Source: Parvularia atlantis (taxonomy: Eukaryota > Opisthokonta > Rotosphaerida). From it: 25,185 nucleotides of DNA. Made by a program: the position numbers and the translations under genes. Numbering within the stretch: position 1 is the first letter of the stretch; each line of letters opens with the position of its first letter. This document shows, piece after piece, positions 8,444 to 19,269 of this stretch. Location of the stretch: positions 1-25,185 of the forward strand of contig CALSCO010002148.1 of assembly GCA_943704415.1 (NCBI GenBank). Reading direction: 5' to 3'. The notes under the pieces were generated by a model that saw nothing but the letters and a program-made list of their open reading frames with translations, was not told the origin of the DNA and did not search any database.

Positions 8444-11400
8444 TCAGTTCATGGTGCCGCGGCAGCTGGGCGCGCCGCACATGCAAACGAGCTTGGTCTC
8501 CTCCTCGGCAAACTTGTAATCTGCTCGCCGCGTGAGACCGCCAACCGCATCACACCCACGCGCGCACCGTAGGTCAGCTCCTCGCCCACGTCGATATGCC
8601 GGCTCGCGAAGATCAGCACGTGCTTCTCGCCTGCGCGGGGCGCGTGAGCACACACACGCACACACACACGGCCGCCAGCACGCACCGTCGATCACGACCG
8701 TCTTGGCGTAGCAGTTGGGCTGGTGCGGCGGCCGTGAGCGCACCGCTGGGGCGCACGACAGGGGCACACCTGGCACGAGTGGTTGATGAAGCGCGCCGCG
8801 TTGCCGCAGTACGTCGCGTCAATGATGCGGTCGTGGTCCAGCCGGAACATGTACGTTCCGAGGCCCTTCTGGTCGTTCTGCGTCTCCCTGTGCCGGCACC
8901 GTCACGCGCACCGCCCGACGCGCCGTCTGCATCCACCGCGCACCGCTTGTCGGCGACCTTCTGCCCGATGATCTCGCCCACGTACTCGATCACCATGTCG
9001 TCGCGGTCGAACGGCTTGCACGCAAACAGGCCCTTGGAGTGGATCTGCGACGCAGCGACGGTGATGGCTGCGTCGTCCGCCAGTGAGCAGCCAGCACGCG
9101 CTGCGTCGCGCTCGCCCGCACCGCTCTTGTTGGCCTTCATCTGGCGGTACTGCATCGCGAGCGACAGCAGCACGACGCGCCCCGCGCTGACGCCGTCCTT
9201 GGTCGTGGCCGCGGTGCTCGTGACCGACTCATGTTGCGGCTCGTCCTGACCGGTGGCTCTTGAGTCGTGCGCGTGCTTCCGCGAGCACACTGCGCACCGT
9301 CTCCGCGGCCGTGTGGCGCCCCAGGAACTTGAACTTGGCCTCGGGGTTGTGCGCGCGCTTGCTGGTAGCGGGCTCGGTGCGGGCCGCGCCCGAGGGGTTC
9401 TCGCGCGGCGCGACAACGTCGTTGAGGGTGAGCTGCGCCGCGTCAGCGCGACACAGCTACGGGTGATCCGAGATGACGCACGTTCTTCACTTTGGCCTCA
9501 TCCTGCCGGATGAAGCGCACGCGGTAACCGGCGCGCACGGCGTTGCCGCAGCCCGGCAGCCGCTCGATCGCGCACAAGAAGGGCGGGTGCGTGAGCCCTG
9601 CCGCGCCACCCACCCCGTCGGACGCCGCGCCACTCCGTCAGACGCCGCACAGCCCGCCAGCCCGACTGCGCACCGAAGAAGGCCATCGCGAACGACTCGT
9701 GCAGCGACAGCAGTGCCAGGCCGTGCGTGTTGCGCAGCAGGTTGACCGCGCTCTCGATCTGCGACCACACGGCTGCGGCACCCGCAAGCGTCAGCGCGCC
9801 CGCAGCAAGCGGCCGGTCGCACACCATGCGGCGTTGGCCCTCGCAGCGTCACCTCGTCGTTGTCCTCAGCCTGCGCGACGTACTCGGGCGGCTCCAGCGA
9901 TGCGATGCGGCAGTGGTACCGCGTGCGCCGCAGCGGCTGCAACAAGCACGTGCGTCGTGAGCGAGAGCTGGCGAACGGAGTGGGACGCAGTGCACCCGCA
10001 CGCAGCTCCAGTAGATCCGCATGACCTCGAACCCGCTCGCCAGGAGCAGCTGGCTGGCCTTGCCGGACTCGGCAGAGGCCATCGCGACCGACGCCCTGGT
10101 CAGCTGCCCGGCGCGCTCGAGCGTCATGGCTCCGCAGCGCAGCCGGCCCGCGCGCTCGTCAAACGCCAGCAGCGCGCCGCGCGCGTACACTGCCGCGCGC
10201 CGCGTTGAGCAGCGTCCGAGCGCCAGCAGGCACGAACGCACTGCGCTTGCGCGCGACCGACGTGTCGCTCATGATCACACCGTCGGCCTCGCCCTTGGCC
10301 ACGTGCTTGGCGCAGAACGTGCGCTTGTCCTCAAACAGGCCCGCGCGGTCCTGTGTCGCACGCGCATGAGGCACGCGCAGCTGCGGCACAGTCGGCACGC
10401 ACCCGGAGCGCGCAGCCAAAGTGAAACGACGCGTGGCACGACGGCGCGCAGCAGCCGAGGGTCGCGCCCGAACGCCCGCAACGCGTGCACTTCTGCGGTC
10501 CTCCCAAGCGCGGCGTGAGACGGCGCCAGCAGCGGTGGAAGCGGCGCACCAGCTGCTTGCCGCGATTGATCGCCGCGGCCGCGTTCACCAGCTCGCCGTC
10601 CTCGTCCTCGTACACCTGTCGTTTCGTGGGGCGCGTCAGCACAAGCAGCGACAAGGGCAGGCCGCACCTCTGGCGACCACAGGATGCAGCTGACGTGGCC
10701 CCACGCATTCGCCTCGCCCACAAAGATGAGAGGGCCGATGCCGTCCGGCCGCGGCGGGAACACGGCGCCGGCGGTGGACGACGTCGCCTGAGCCTGCAGC
10801 TCGGCGGTCTCGCGCAGGCCACACAGCCGGCACACGCGGTTGTCAGGCGCTGCGCCGGGCGGCGTCAAGCCAGCACGCGCGCGCCCATCCCGGCAGCGCG
10901 CACTCGACGGCGTGAACGGCACGACGCTCCCGGGCTGCTCGCTGTCGTCGTCGGCATCGCGCTCGCTCGTGTCCATGCGCTCCACGTCGACCTCCGTCTC
11001 GGCATCGTCCACGCGCCCGGGCACGGGCGTCGACGGCGTAGAGAGCGACGGCAGCGGCGTGTCGGCCGTCTCTCCTTGCGGGTCGAGCGAAGACGAGGGC
11101 GAACGCGGCGACGGCGCCGTGGACGACGACAAGGCGCCGTTTGGCGCAGCCAGCGTCGTCGTCGTCGTCCTGCGCGTGTGCGTAAGCGTCACAACGCGGC
11201 AAGGCCACATAGGCGACGGTGCGCACTTGCGCGCGAGCATCGCCTTCAACAGGTCCACCTTGAGCGCAGGCGGCTCGGTGATGACGGCCTAGGCCAGTCA
11301 GTCGGCAGCGCACAGAGATGCATGGCGCGCACCGAGATCGGCGGCGGCCGCCGCGCCTGCCCGCTCATCGCCTTGCGCATGTACTCGTTCGGGTCGGCCG

Positions 11401-13787
11401 TGGCCTTTGGGTCGTGCCGGTGCAGGCGGCTGAGACAGTCACTGAGCGTGAGCACCTCTGTGCGAGCCCGCGTGATGAGAGCGCGGTCGCCACACAGCGG
11501 CGCGCCCGACGCACCGTCGTACTTGCGGCTCCAGCGCAGGTAGTGGATCGTGAACTTGCAGTCGAGCGCGTGGTCGCTGTCGTGCCGCGCGACGATGCGT
11601 GCGGCGCAGCGCAGGTTGTTGGCGTCAAACACGTCGACCTGCGCGCGTGATCAGAACGCCGCACGCACGCAGCCGCGCGGCGCCAGCACGAGACCGTGTC
11701 GCCGGGCTGCAGGCTGCGCCACGCCAGGCCGTTGATCACGTCCGGGACGCCGTCGCCGAGCTTGTCCTTGCGGCACGAGGGGCAGAAGTATTTCTGCAGC
11801 GGGGCCGCGGCATACTCAGCGACCGCGCGCGCACAGCGACGGCGCACCTCGTCGCTCGCAGAGAAGGCATTGTACTCGGCCGGCGTCATGTTGTCGCAGG
11901 TCATGTGCACCCACCTGCCGCGCGTGTCGGTGAGCGCGTGCGCAGCGGTCGCGGGCGTCGCCGCACGCACTTGTCGCACTCCTCGCACGAGATCATCGGC
12001 GTCATCTCGTCGTCGCGGTACAGCCCGTCGCACACGGGGCAGACGTTGCCCTTGTCCTGCGGCCCATGTTTGTGTCGCCGGGCTGCCCACGCGGTGCTAA
12101 GCGCGCACCCGCAGCTTGCCGCACGCGGCGCAGAGCGTGTAGTCGTGCGTCCAGCGGTCGCGCACGCCGGGCCCGGGGTCCTTGCGGTGGCAGTGCCGGC
12201 ACTCGACGCACGCGTCGCACATCCACGTGCCCGACGGCACAGACGGCAGCGGCTGGCGCGGCGGTGGCATGAGCCAAAGCGGCGCGTCACGAGCCGCACG
12301 GCGACGCGCACCCGGGCCAGGCACGTCGTGTGGTAGCCACGGTCGCAGCGGTCGCAGACGAGCAGCTTGTCCTCTGGGTGCGGCGCGCGGCACACCTCGC
12401 AGATAATGCAGTTCATGCACCGCCAGCCCTTGCGCAGCGACTCGCGCACGCCCATGCGGAAGCCTACGCGGCTCGTTCAGCGCGCGTGTCCTAGCCTGCA
12501 AACACGCGGCCAGAGCAGACCTGTGTAGACGCAGTTGCCATGGTAGCACTCGCCGCAGTGCGCGCAGAACGCGGCCTGGGCGTTGTCGTGCACGAGCCTG
12601 CGCGCGACGCATCAGCGATGCACAGCGCACTGCGGTGGCGAACCCGCCACACGACAGGCACAGCTCCTTGCACGGCTCAAGGCCGGCCTCGATGCTCACG
12701 CTAATGCAGTTCTTGACGTAGTCGGCTGCGATTGTGCGCGCGCCGCGCCTCAGCCCACGCGCCACGCGCCGGCAGGGGCGCACTGAGGGTGCTGGTGCTC
12801 TCGACGACGGGGCCGTCGACGCGCACGACGGCGCTGTCCTCGTCCGACCGGGCGCCGCTCTTGCGCTTGACATGCGGCGTCTTGTCCGCTGGCGCTGCCG
12901 GCGCCGTGTCCTTGCGCTGCTTCTTTGCAGTAGCAGCAGCAGGGGCAGCAGCAGGGGCAGCAGCAGTGCCCTCGGCCACGGGCCTGTGCACGCCGTCAGC
13001 ACGGTGCGTGCTTGCCTGTGCGCGCGCGAGCGCACCACGACGCGCGCTTCTTCTTGTTTGCGTCCGCCACGCTCACGAGTGCGGACGTGCGCGCGAGCGG
13101 GCCGATGCCGCTCGAGCCCGGCAGCGGCTTGGTCGGGTCGCGCGGCTGGTACTTGTAGTCGTGGCTGTCCTCGTCGCTGACGGCCCCGTCGGCAGCGCTC
13201 GGCTCCGGCCTGGGCTGCTTCGGCGGCCGCCCGCGCTTGCGCGGCACGGTCGGCATCGTGGGCACGACGGCGCGTTGCTGCAACGCCGGCTGCAGCGCGC
13301 GCGGTTGCAGCGGCAGCGGCGGGCGTGGCCCGGGTGCGCGCGGCTGCGGCAGCCACGTCAGCACTGAGACCCGTCCTGTGGTGCCCGCCACGCACCGCGG
13401 CAAACACGCCCGGGAAGCCGTCCGGCAGCCGCGCCGCCGGCACAGGCGCGCCGCCCGCGAGGTAGCGCCGGCGGTACGTGTCGAGCAGCTCGCCGTCGGC
13501 CGTGCGCACGCTGCTCCACCCGTTGGACGCGGACTGGACGTTGCGGCGCCAGCGGCAGACGGCGGTGGCCTGAGGGCGCGGGTGGGCCACACGGTGCGTG
13601 TTCGCGCGCCAGACACCACGGCGCGCACCCATGCGCTCGGCGACTCGAACCGCTGCTTCATCTCCTCGGACCAGATGCTCCCGTCGGCGCCGAGCACGCC
13701 CACTTGCGAGCGGAAGGTGAGGTGCGACCCGGGCGACAGCATGCCCGCGTGCACGAGCTGCTGCAGGCGCACGGGCGCCGCGTCCAT
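8444..13787 (-). CDS. KMT2: Trithorax/MLL-type H3K4 methyltransferase with RAMA and Tudor domains
   Basis: Nuclear SET-domain enzyme that methylates histone H3 Lys4 within a COMPASS complex. Start ATG 13787; about 28 exons, about 1,345 residues. Domains in order: RAMA (residues about 5-100: [43 protein letters not shown]); an AT-hook, KRGRPPK; three MLL-type PHD fingers (about 295-500: [38 protein letters not shown] with WVHMTCDNM); a Tudor/chromo-barrel-like segment (about 545-590, [12 protein letters not shown] to [12 protein letters not shown]); an extended PHD (about 765-920, [20 protein letters not shown]); FYRN ([10 protein letters not shown]) and FYRC ([11 protein letters not shown]) next to each other; a WDR5-binding Win-like motif, [10 protein letters not shown] (9370-9399); and SET plus post-SET ([33 protein letters not shown]), with key residues present. 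I see no bromodomain or CXXC finger. Confidence 0.95.
8644..8675. repeat. CA-rich microsatellite in a KMT2 intron
   Basis: A short CA/CACG dinucleotide run lies in the KMT2 intron between the exon ending TVVIDG and the exon starting [11 protein letters not shown]. No coding effect is expected; it may vary in length. Confidence 0.6.
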
Positions 13788-13860
13788 CGGCTCGAGCCTG
13801 CGTGGGCGTCAAAAAAAAAAAAAAACTGTCATTGAACTCGCAGTTGGCCAGCGAACACTA
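13788..13860. promoter_or_regulatory. KMT2 promoter space with A15 tract
   Basis: 73 bp separate the KMT2 start (13787) from the stop codon of the next gene upstream on the same strand (13861). It contains 15 consecutive A on the + strand (13811-13825), that is T15 just upstream of the KMT2 ATG, in an otherwise GC-rich window. Poly(dA:dT) tracts of this kind are known to exclude nucleosomes at promoters. It could also serve the 3' end of the upstream gene. Confidence 0.55.
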
Positions 13861-16800
13861 TCAGACGCGCATGTACACACTGGCGGCAGCCTGGAGCGTG
13901 GCGGGCGCGGCGACGAGGACGGCGGCGTAGATGTCGCGCTGCGCCGCCACGACGGCAGCCAGGCGCGCGTCGATCTGCATTGCGAGGCTCTGCACGGCGT
14001 CGGCGAGCGCCGCGGGCGTGGCGTCGGCGGCCTGCGCGTATGGCACGTGAGCGAATGGCGCGTGAGCGAACGGCACGCGCAGACCTCGATGGTGAGGTCG
14101 CCCGAGAGCGCGTTCGTCGCGACGGCGATCGGCGATACGCCCGCCGTCTGGCGCCCGTGGACGACGAGGCCGAGGACGTCGCTGCAGAGCGCGCGGCTCA
14201 GCCCACCGAGGCCGTATCAGCGCGCACGCATGCGCACCGGTCGGCCGCCTCGTACAGGCGCAGGCTGCACACGGACGCGAGCATCGACTCGAACAAGTTG
14301 CGCAGCAGGCGCTCGGCCTCGCGGGCCAGCGCGAGGCCGCGCGACACGACCGGGTCCTGCGCGAGGCCGCGTCAGGCGAGACGTGCGCACATGACGGCAG
14401 CGCACGCACGTTGCGCGCCGCGTCGAACTTGAACGTGAGCATGCGCAGCTGCTCGTTGATCTCGCGCACGGTCTGCGGCGCGAGCTGCGACATGTTGCGC
14501 TGCTCGACAAACGCGTTGTGGTGGTCAAACCGGTCGGGGCCAGCGCTCTGCAGTGCGCGTCCCGTTCAGCCGCGGCCGAGCCGTTTCAATGGAGAACGCG
14601 CACCGCCTGCACGATCACTTGCATGTGCTGCATGCGCGCCTGCAGGTCACGCGCCCTGTTGACGCACTTGCCCAAGTAGACGCGCAGGTCCTCGGCGAAC
14701 GCCGTCAGCTGCCCTGTCCACGCGCGTCCTACGGGTCAGCACGAGCGTGTCGCACCCGGCCACACATCGCACGGTGCTGCGCCGACAGCTGGTCGACCGC
14801 GAGGGCCGCAAACGCCTCGCGCAGATCGTCTTCGCCCTGGCTCGTGACCACTGGCGCAGCAGTCGTCGGGATGAGCGGTCGCAGGTCGACAAAGTGCTCC
14901 CTGCGCCGACAGCGACATTGTCAGTCGCCCGCGGCCACACGCAGGCAACACGCGCACTGGAAAAAGTCCAGCACGAGCGGCAGGTTGCCGTTGACCAAGC
15001 CCGCGACGTCTGCGCTCGCGGCGTCAGCGCCTCACCCGGGCACGCCGAGCAGGGCCAGAGCGCACTCTTGGCAGTGTCCGCGTTGCGCGCCAGCGCCACA
15101 TGCAGCAGCGCGTCCACGATCGGGAGCACGGTGGGCAGCTGGCGCTCGGCCTCGATCCACATGTCGATCAGCTTGTGCACGGGCGCGGCGCGGAGGGCCA
15201 CGGCGCCGCCTGCAGGAAAGGGTGAGCAGTCTTGGCGCGCGGGTAGCGCACGGTGCGACGCACGCAGCAGCATGTGGCGCAGCAACTCGATGCGGACCAT
15301 CGTGTCCGCCTCGACGAGCGGCGCGAACTCGGCCGCGGCCCACGCCGTGTGGATCATGGCGACGAAGACCACGCTGTCGTCTGCGCACATACACACGCGG
15401 GCAGGTCATCTCGTGCTGCGCGCCTCGCCGTCTTTGCACCGCACCAAAGCGCGGCAGGAAGTGGAACTGCGTGTGCAGCTGGTGCGGCACCTCGCGCTGG
15501 TGGAGCACGAGGCTGCGCGCGGTCGTCAGTCGCGGCAAGCGCGCGGTGGCAGCGGCGCGCACATTTTGTCGTGGTAGCTGGCCGCCTTGCCGCCCTGCGG
15601 CCGCAGCACGAGGCCCGAGACTTTGTGCACGAGCGACTCTGTCTCGCTGTCGATGTCGATCGCGATGTCTGCGGACGGGTCGCGCTGCCAGCAGACATCA
15701 GCAATGCACGCTCGCTCGCTCTGCGTCGCGCGCACTCGCACCTGCGTCAGGATGAGGCTGACCTCGCCGCTGGTTGACCTGTTGACGTCGCGCTGCGGCG
15801 CGGCGTACAGACCAGTCTGTGCGTGCATGAGGCCGCCGCCCGTGATGCGCCAGAGAAGCCTGCCGCCGCGCGAGTCAGCGCACGTGCCAGAGTGTGCGGG
15901 AGCGCCGCACCGGTCCTCAAAGCCGCCGTCGTACAGCACGACCTCCTTGCCCGCGACACCCACGCCGCCGCGCACGTGCAGGAACTGGAAACTGTGGTGG
16001 CAGATCCAGCCGCGCGGCGGCAGGTCTACAGCCACGCCGCGTGAGCACAGGGGTGCGCGCGGCCGGCAGCCGCACCGCCCTCGGTGCCAATGCTGAAGGT
16101 CACGCGCGCCGTCGGCTCGCTCTTGAGCACGAGCCTGGGTACGCAGTCAGCGAGAAGGCCACGAAGCATGCACGGCACGCACGTCGTTGTGCCGGCCTGC
16201 AGCGGCAGTGCGCTGGGCACGATGTACTTGCCCGTGAGCTCGTGCTTCAGGCCCAAGGCCAAGAACGTGTACTCGTACGCCGACGCAGGCGGCTCCGTCA
16301 CAAACGAGACTGCACGGCGCGCGTCACCGACGGGACGCCGAAGCGCGACGGGTACGCACGCTGGCCGCTCACCTGACTGGCGAGGAAGTTGCCCGTCTGG
16401 TAGTGCGACAGGTACCGGTCCTCGTACGCGATCAGGTGGCTGCACGACGCCACGGCGTGAGCAGGCGAGGCCGCGCTGTTTGCTGTGCGCGCGCACCGCC
16501 GCTGCTTGCTCGGGGCGATGACGGCCATGTACTTGTTGCCGAGGAAACCCGTCCTGCGCACCGCTCAGGCTCACCACCGCGTGCAAGATGCGCGCACACA
16601 CTGCTCGACGGCGAAGAACGTCTGCGCGCCGTCCGACACGGTTAGGAAGCCGACCTGCCGCGTGGTCGAGAGGATGCGGTCTGCCGGCCCCGGTGAGCGC
16701 GCGCGCGCGGGCAGCATGTGCACGACGCGGCGCACCGATCGGCGGCACGCGCGGCTCCCACACGAAACGCGCGGCCGGGTCGCCCGTGCTCATGCGGTTG

Positions 16801-17368
16801 CCCTCGGGCTGGGCCCGGGCGCGTTTCAGCGTCGTCTCGCACGTCCGAGCGAAGGGACCGTACCGGTGCGAGCGCGAGACGCGCGTCTTTCGGCACGGGG
16901 CCCGAGGCGACGATCGTGCGCGTGCGAGCGATGTGCACGAGCGTCGTTTCCTTGCAACGCGGTCAGCGGCCGCCCGCGAGCGCCGCGACGGTAAGCAGGC
17001 GCACCAGACGGAAGCGCGAGGCGTCGGACGGCAGGCCGTCGCGCAGGATGAGCACAACCGGCTCGCGGTCTGGCGCACAGCCGGCTCAGACACCGCGCCG
17101 TTGCGCGAGCAGGCGCGTGCGCACCGGTGCGCGGCACGACGTTGAGCCCGGACTGGACGTGGCGCAGGTGGCCGCGCGAGTCGGCGCTGAACAGCAGGCG
17201 CTCCTGGCGCCCGCCATCCCACAGCACGAGCTCGCGCCGCGGCTCGCCGAAGCCGCCCTGGACGTGCACGTACAGGCCTGCGCGTGCCGCCGTCGGCGGT
17301 GGGCCGGGCGACGTGCGACACGACGGCGCACCGCTTGTGGCGTGACGCAGCCAGCCCTGGCCCAGCAT
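13861..17368 (-). CDS. Unrecognised protein: two predicted beta-trefoils plus helical C-terminus
   Basis: I do not recognise this gene. ATG 17368 (MLGQGWLRHATS) and about 22 introns give roughly 827 residues, with consistent frame joins throughout. The N-terminal half repeats a unit of about 40 residues with a W/L-x-H...SG-x-Y/N-V start, a GG, a LVLxD/H strand and an F/W strand. Examples are GWLRHATSGLYVHVQGG with ELVLWDGG and RLLFSADS; GHLRHVQSGLNVVPR; GLKHELTGKYIVPSA with LVLKSEP; SFQFLHVRGG with EVVLYDGG and RLLWRIT; GLMHAQTGLYAAPQ; and SLVHKVSGLVLRPQGG with ILVLHQRE and FHFLPRF. This resembles beta-trefoil lectins of the R-type/mytilectin kind, arranged as a first set (about 1-150) and a second set (about 245-435), with a bridging segment between them. 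From about 440 the protein looks helical (HTAWAAAEF, HKLIDMWIEAERQLP, NRARDLQARMQHMQ). No signal peptide or membrane helix is seen, so it is probably cytosolic. A role in binding sugar or actin is only a guess. Confidence 0.75.
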
Positions 17369-17428
17369 GGCGGTGACTGCAGTGAAGTGCACCGCGCGTC
17401 TGCAGCTCGTGTTTTTGCGCCCTCGGCC
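17369..17428. promoter_or_regulatory. Divergent promoter, beta-trefoil gene and NDUFA2
   Basis: 60 bp lie between the start codons of the minus-strand beta-trefoil gene and NDUFA2. A short AT patch (CTCGTGTTTTTGCG, about 17406-17419) is the only compositional break. Both 5' UTRs must fit here or overlap the opposite gene. Confidence 0.5.
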
Positions 17429-17922
17429 ATGGCAAGCCTCAAGGCGGCCGGCGCGCTCTCGCGCAACCTGCAGGAGCTGCGGCTGCTCTTCTGCCAGCAG
17501 TCGCCGGCGAGCGCGGGCGTGCGGTGCGCGCGACGCTCGCGGTCTCGGCGGGCGCTGAGGGCGTCGGCGCAGCGAATTTGTCAACAGCAGCTACGCCGAG
17601 CTCAAGAAGGCCAACCCCAAGTTCCCGTTCCTCGTGCGCGAGGCAACGGGCACCGAGCCGCGCATCGTCGCGCGCTATGGTGCGGCGGCGCGACGTCGCG
17701 TGGTCGGCGTGCGCGTGACGCCACGGCGGGCGCGCGCGCAGACTTTGGCGCCGAGAAGCGCGTCGACGTCGCGGGTCTGACGGCGAGCCAGGTGCGGCGC
17801 GACGCGGAGGCCGTGCGCAGCGCTCAGACTCGCGCGCGCTCTCGCAGGTCGAGCAGAAGATCGCTGAGCTGGTCAAGGAGGGCGAGAGCAGGCCGCGCTC
17901 GACCGAGAGCCGGCAGCTGTGA
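17429..17922 (+). CDS. NDUFA2: Complex I accessory subunit NDUFA2 (B8)
   Basis: This is a small thioredoxin-like accessory subunit of the N-module of mitochondrial NADH:ubiquinone oxidoreductase. ATG 17429 and four exons give about 115-120 residues, slightly longer than the human 99. Family landmarks: LQELRLLFCQQSPASAGVR, corresponding to the human LREIRIHLCQRSPGSQGVR; REFVNSSYAELKKANPKFPF; LVREATGTEPRIVARY; and YDFGAEKRVDVAGLTASQ. Only the first Cys of the human pair is seen. The C-terminal tail (EGESRPRSTESRQL) is an extension beyond the human end. There is no obvious separate presequence, as in the family. It is divergent from the beta-trefoil gene and convergent with the M6PR-like gene. 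Confidence 0.95.
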
Positions 17923-17977
17923 GGCGCGCTGTGCCGTGTCGAGAGAGCGCCGCATTCACAACGAAAGCATATCGTTG
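17923..17977. other. Convergent 3' space, NDUFA2 and M6PR-like
   Basis: 55 bp lie between stop codons. It includes an AT-richer segment (ACAACGAAAGCATATCG) that may carry mRNA 3'-end signals. No AATAAA is present. Confidence 0.5.
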
Positions 17978-19191
17978 TCATGCGTTCTCGTCGCCCTTGG
18001 ACGCGGGCGCGTCCTCCTCCTCCTCCTCGTCGCCGTGCTCGATCGCGTCGTCGTCAAACTCGTCCGGGTTGAGCTCCTCGGCCGCGCCGGCGGCCGTGGC
18101 CACGCGGCTGTACCGCACGACCTTGTTCTCGCCGCAGCACTGAGCACGGCTGCGTGAGCGCCGAGCGCGTGTGCGGCACGCGTTGGCACGCACGATGAGC
18201 ACGCCAAAGACGCTCGACCAGAACGCGTAGTTGGGGATCTGCTGCATGCCCTTCTTGCCCGCGACGAAGCGGTTGTAGAGGAAGCCAAGGATGAGGTACA
18301 GCGCGATGCCGACGAGCAGGCTGCACGTGCGCTGGCATGAGCACCGCAGCAAGCGCGTGTCGCGGCAGACGCACATGATCAGGAACACGGCAAAGCCCGA
18401 AATGGAACTCGCCTTCTGCGGGCACGCCGCGCTCGTCTGCCACTCGAAGACGTACCTGCACCGGTCCGGGTCCTCGATGACGAACACCGGGTTGCCCTGC
18501 CGCGCGCGGCGGCGCAGCGTGAGCGGGCCGCGCCCGTGTAGCCGCCCGGCGGCATGCGCGCACCAGCTGGCCGTCCTCGTCACAGGCAAAGGTGACAATC
18601 GCCGTGCGGTTGACTTGCAGCCGGTCGCACAGGTCGCCGTCCTGGTACTCGATCATGAGGATGCCGTCTGCGCGCACGCGGCGATGAGCCGCTGCGGGCC
18701 ACGTGCGCCGTTGGTGGCCGCGCACTCATGAGGGTCGGGCTGGCCGTCTTGCCGATGGGGTGCTGGCGCCCGAGCGCGTCCGAGCGCTGCTGGTGCAGGC
18801 CCGTGTCGGCCGGGATGACAAAGTCGTAGCCGGCCTCGCCCTTGTACAGCAGGTCGTGGCACACGTTGACGCGGTAGATGTACGTGTTCTGCTCAGAGTA
18901 GTCGCTGGCGATCCAGTCGGAGCTGCGCCGCGGCGTGTAAGCGTGCGCGTGCCCGCCACGGCACGGCACGGCACGTGCGCACGCGCGCGCGCACCCGGAC
19001 GTCCGCGTGAGCGCGCTCAGGTCGTACGTCTCGGACGTGTCTGGGTCCGTCACCGAGCATGGCTGTGCGCGCGTGGCGTCGTCGGCGGCGGCGTCGGCGT
19101 GCACGCGTCGGCGCGCACGCACCACTGTCTTGGCGCGCGCGACGGCGATGCACACGCCCGCCACGAGCGCCCACACGAGCAACGCGCGCAT
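17978..19191 (-). CDS. M6PR: Cation-dependent mannose-6-phosphate receptor-like protein
   Basis: A type I membrane protein with one MRH (mannose-6-phosphate receptor homology) domain, expected to cycle between Golgi and endosomes as a lysosomal cargo receptor. ATG 19191, seven exons, about 285 residues. Signal peptide MRALLVWALVAGVCIAVARA; MRH domain with Cys residues PCSVTD, NVCHDLL, DLCDRLQ, TFACDED, RCRYVFEW and AACPQK, including the NRTAIV Arg and FEW Glu that match ligand-binding positions of the family; one membrane helix, FAVFLIILLVGIALYLIL; then FLYNRFVAGKKGMQQIPNYAFW, which closely matches the juxtamembrane cytosolic segment of vertebrate M6PR (FLYQRL, GAKGMEQFPH, AFW). The tail ends in an acidic run (DEEEEEDAPASK) without the C-terminal dileucine of the animal protein. 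ATG27-type proteins share the fold, but the GMQQ/AFW segment favours M6PR. Confidence 0.85.
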
Positions 19192-19269
19192 GCCTCCTGT
19201 GCGCGGGGGCGCGGGCGCGGCGGGTCAGCCCCGCCTGCCTTGTCACGCGTGCGCCGCCATGCCGCCAAA
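19192..19269. promoter_or_regulatory. Divergent promoter, M6PR-like and SRPRB
   Basis: 78 bp separate the outward-facing start codons; two secretory-pathway genes share it. The sequence is uniformly GC-rich, with a GCCGCCAAAATGG context at the SRPRB start that is a good initiation context. No TATA-like element is seen. Confidence 0.5.

Noticed and set aside
17427-17432. Overlapping opposite-strand start codons in the palindrome CCATGG at the NDUFA2 start
   Set aside because: The minus-strand frame from this ATG does not connect to the beta-trefoil exons without an implausibly short intron. The ATG at 17368 opens the right frame directly.
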